Of a stretch of DNA of 17,164 nt, positions 15,678-17,164 are shown one piece after another (position 1 is the stretch's first letter; each line of letters starts with the position of its first letter). Where the stretch lies: assembly GCA_016926595.1 (NCBI GenBank), contig JAFGOG010000027.1, positions 1 to 17,164 of the forward strand, given 5' to 3'. The position numbers were made by a program, and so were the translations under genes. This DNA comes from Anaerolineae bacterium (GTDB lineage Bacteria; Chloroflexota; Anaerolineae; JAAYZQ01). The notes under the pieces are model-generated. The model was given only the letters and a program-made list of their open reading frames with translations. It did no database searches and had not been told where the DNA came from.

Positions 15678-15707
15678 ATTATACCATGGCAGGCGGGCAG
15701 ATGTCCA
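15678..15707 (-). promoter_or_regulatory. Promoter of the aminopeptidase gene
   Basis: On the minus strand, TGGACA (15707-15702), an 18-nt spacer and a perfect TATAAT (15683-15678) form a good sigma70-type promoter. The leader to the ATG at 15608 would be about 63 nt. It is the only strong promoter seen for the three minus-strand genes down to 10232. Confidence 0.6.
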
Positions 15708-15801
15708 CTTGTGGGCGGGGTGGAATCATTGAAGAGGATGAAGGGCACTAAAGGCACTGAGGGGGATTGGAGGTTGGAGAGTGGAGGCAGGGGGAACGTA
15801 C

Positions 15802-15818
15802 GCGCCCGGGACGGGCGC
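15802..15818. other. GC-rich hairpin between the membrane protein and aminopeptidase genes
   Basis: GCGCCCG (15802-15808) and CGGGCGC (15812-15818) form a perfect 7-bp stem with a GGA loop. It lies 35 nt beyond the stop of the upstream minus-strand gene. The following minus-strand bases are GTACGTTCCCCC, so there is no U-run. It could assist termination or end processing. The rest of the 244-bp gap (15609-15852) is G-rich on the plus strand and holds only the aminopeptidase promoter. Confidence 0.35.
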
Positions 15819-15852
15819 TGGAGCAGGGGGAAGGCGGCGGATGCGGCCAGGA

Positions 15853-16377
15853 TCAGCGACAGTCGGGGCCGTCGGGGTTTGCCCAGCACCGATCCCAGCA
15901 CCACTCGGCCCAGGCGACCTTCCAGGCGCCGTCCTCACGGCGCAGCGCCACGGTGAAGACGTAACTGCCCTGCCCGCCGTCGAACAGGTCCCCTTGATCC
16001 AATCTGGCCCGGCGCACCCCTATCGAGGCATGGTCGCCGTCGACATAGGTCGATACGATGGTCACGGACAGCTCGCGCTTGTACCAGTTGACGTCGTAGG
16101 GCGGGTAGTCGATGTAGGCGGTAAAGCGCTCGACGTCGGCGGCAAACTGCTCGACGGTGGCGGGGTAGCCGCGCAGGGTGGGCGACAGGTAGCCGCGGGC
16201 GCGCTCATAGTCTTGGCGCTGTATGGCCAACAGGTAGTTGTAGGCCACGCCCTGAGGCGTGTCGTCGGCCTGGTATTGAGGGGCCTCGACGCGCAGCAGG
16301 GTCAAGATAAACGCAACGACGACCAGGATCACCACCCCGGCCACGATGGCAATCAGGAACTTGTCGGTGCCTTTCAT
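15853..16377 (-). CDS. Single-pass membrane protein with NTF2-like external domain
   Basis: The 174-residue product has a short positively charged N-terminus, one membrane helix (about 8-28) and an external domain. The pattern [27 protein letters not shown] (40-66), then [24 protein letters not shown] and [21 protein letters not shown] (139-159), is the helix-then-antiparallel-sheet order of NTF2-like or DUF4878-type domains. Three Cys lie in the last 15 residues (C160, C164, C173). I cannot name a ligand or partner. The start is the ATG at 16377, because it overlaps the TGA of the preceding gene (ATGA). This implies translational coupling with the SGNH-like protein. Confidence 0.75.
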   Translation of the reverse strand: MKGTDKFLIAIVAGVVILVVVAFILTLLRVEAPQYQADDTPQGVAYNYLLAIQRQDYERARGYLSPTLRGYPATVEQFAADVERFTAYIDYPPYDVNWYKRELSVTIVSTYVDGDHASIGVRRARLDQGDLFDGGQGSYVFTVALRREDGAWKVAWAEWCWDRCWANPDGPDCR

Positions 16378-17164
16378 GGCGTCCCATCCCACCCGGCCAG
16401 CCGGGCCGACAGCCACCACAATGCCAGGCCCTTTAACCGGCAGTTAAAACCGTGGGTGTGGGCGCAGCCGCCGTCATATTCCGGCAGATTCACACACTCG
16501 TCCGGGTGCTGATCGCACCAGCCCTGACACCAGGGACAGCTATCGTCCGGGTCGGGATAGCAGGTCCCGGCTGGATCGCAGCTCTCGATGTCGGCGAAAT
16601 CGTACAGCACACCCCCGCGCTCGCGGACCCACTGCCGGATCCGCTCGTTGTTCCGCGCTAGGGTGTCGCTCCCCTCCTCGGTGTGACCGGTCATGTACAC
16701 AAAGCGCACCCCCGGGTACTCGCCTTCGAGCCGGGCCATCATCTCCAGATAGCGCTCCACCGGCGTCGCCTCGTCGCCTAGCTCCCCACACCACGACCAC
16801 ATGAAAGCGGTCGCCTCCGGCGCCTCGTCGAGCAACTGCCGTGCCATGTCCAGGAACGCGCCAGGGTCCCACGACCAGCCGTCGTCATAGCCCATCCGCA
16901 GGCATGCCGGGTCATCCTGCCCCGGCGGCGTCCGCCATTCCTTGCAGAAGCGATAGGTTTGCGGGTTCACCTGCTCGCTCAAATAGTCGGCCCCGGTCCA
17001 CACCTGTGTCCCGTGCGAGGTCGAGCCATAGGCCCAGATCACCCTCTCCTTGGCTTTTTCCAGCCATTCGGTCGGGATGCGGTTCAGGTCGGTCGAGGTA
17101 TGATCGACGATGATCGCCTGCCCGCCGGGCGCGGGCAGCGCGGGGGAGATCGCCGTCGGTGCGG
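16374..17164 (-). CDS. SGNH-hydrolase-like extracellular protein (5' end outside window)
   Basis: The frame is open from the right edge (first full codon at 17162) to TGA at 16374-16376, giving 262 residues without the N-terminus. The visible part begins near [15 protein letters not shown], then [72 protein letters not shown] and [19 protein letters not shown]. This order resembles a family of secreted SGNH/GDSL-like proteins, seen as a SHG near the start, an N-x-x-I-R block and a late C-x-H block. Many paired Cys near the C-terminus ([19 protein letters not shown]) suit an exported protein with disulfides or metal binding. A catalytic triad cannot be assigned with certainty. The signal peptide would lie outside the window. 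The substrate is unknown, and hydrolase activity is inferred only. Confidence 0.72.
   Translation of the reverse strand, partial: APTAISPALPAPGGQAIIVDHTSTDLNRIPTEWLEKAKERVIWAYGSTSHGTQVWTGADYLSEQVNPQTYRFCKEWRTPPGQDDPACLRMGYDDGWSWDPGAFLDMARQLLDEAPEATAFMWSWCGELGDEATPVERYLEMMARLEGEYPGVRFVYMTGHTEEGSDTLARNNERIRQWVRERGGVLYDFADIESCDPAGTCYPDPDDSCPWCQGWCDQHPDECVNLPEYDGGCAHTHGFNCRLKGLALWWLSARLAGWDGTP

Noticed and set aside
15617..15904. 95-codon minus-strand frame in the spacer before the aminopeptidase
   Set aside because: It overlaps the promoter and leader of the aminopeptidase and the end of the NTF2-like gene. It is Pro/Leu/Ser-rich with no motif or convincing ribosome-binding site.

Overview
The window is GC-rich bacterial DNA, clearly above 60% GC by eye. 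Its gene content best fits a member of the Chloroflexota, of Anaerolineae or Caldilineae type. This is inferred from the MalT-type ATPase regulator, the class A PBP with C-terminal Ig-like modules, the M29 aminopeptidase and the AAA/PP2C signalling proteins. No marker gene fixes the taxonomy. Coding density is high, every gap is under 300 bp, and I see no tRNA, rRNA, CRISPR array, transposase or phage gene.

Left part, minus strand (1-2603): a MalT/LuxR-type regulator runs off the left edge. Upstream of it, on the same strand, is a small ferric-reductase-type haem membrane protein with its own promoter. The 91-bp gap between them holds a perfect 9-bp inverted repeat.

Centre, plus strand (2763-10233): an isolated urocanate hydratase gene with a recognisable sigma70-type promoter comes first. 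It is followed by a second promoter (TTGACA-17-TACGAT) and an apparent operon. That operon encodes a class A penicillin-binding protein, an HpnB-type glycosyltransferase, an ATC-hydrolase-like protein and a DUF3788-like protein, and it ends in a good intrinsic terminator. The first two products act at the cytoplasmic membrane and envelope; the last two are poorly characterised.

Right-centre, minus strand (15707-10232): an M29-type aminopeptidase with an extra C-terminal winged-helix-like tail has a good promoter. A four-copy 16-bp tandem repeat follows, then two genes coupled by an ATGA overlap. The first encodes an AAA/STAND-type ATPase. The second encodes a large protein combining an ATPase, a probable winged helix, a GAF-like region and a SpoIIE/RsbU-type PP2C phosphatase. 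This pair is the best candidate here for an undescribed signalling or conflict system: two P-loop switches feeding one Ser/Thr phosphatase output, with no visible partner kinase, anti-sigma factor or anti-anti-sigma factor.

Right edge, minus strand (17164-15853): a secreted or envelope SGNH-hydrolase-like protein, truncated at its N-terminus by the window, overlaps by ATGA a small single-pass membrane protein with an NTF2-like external domain.
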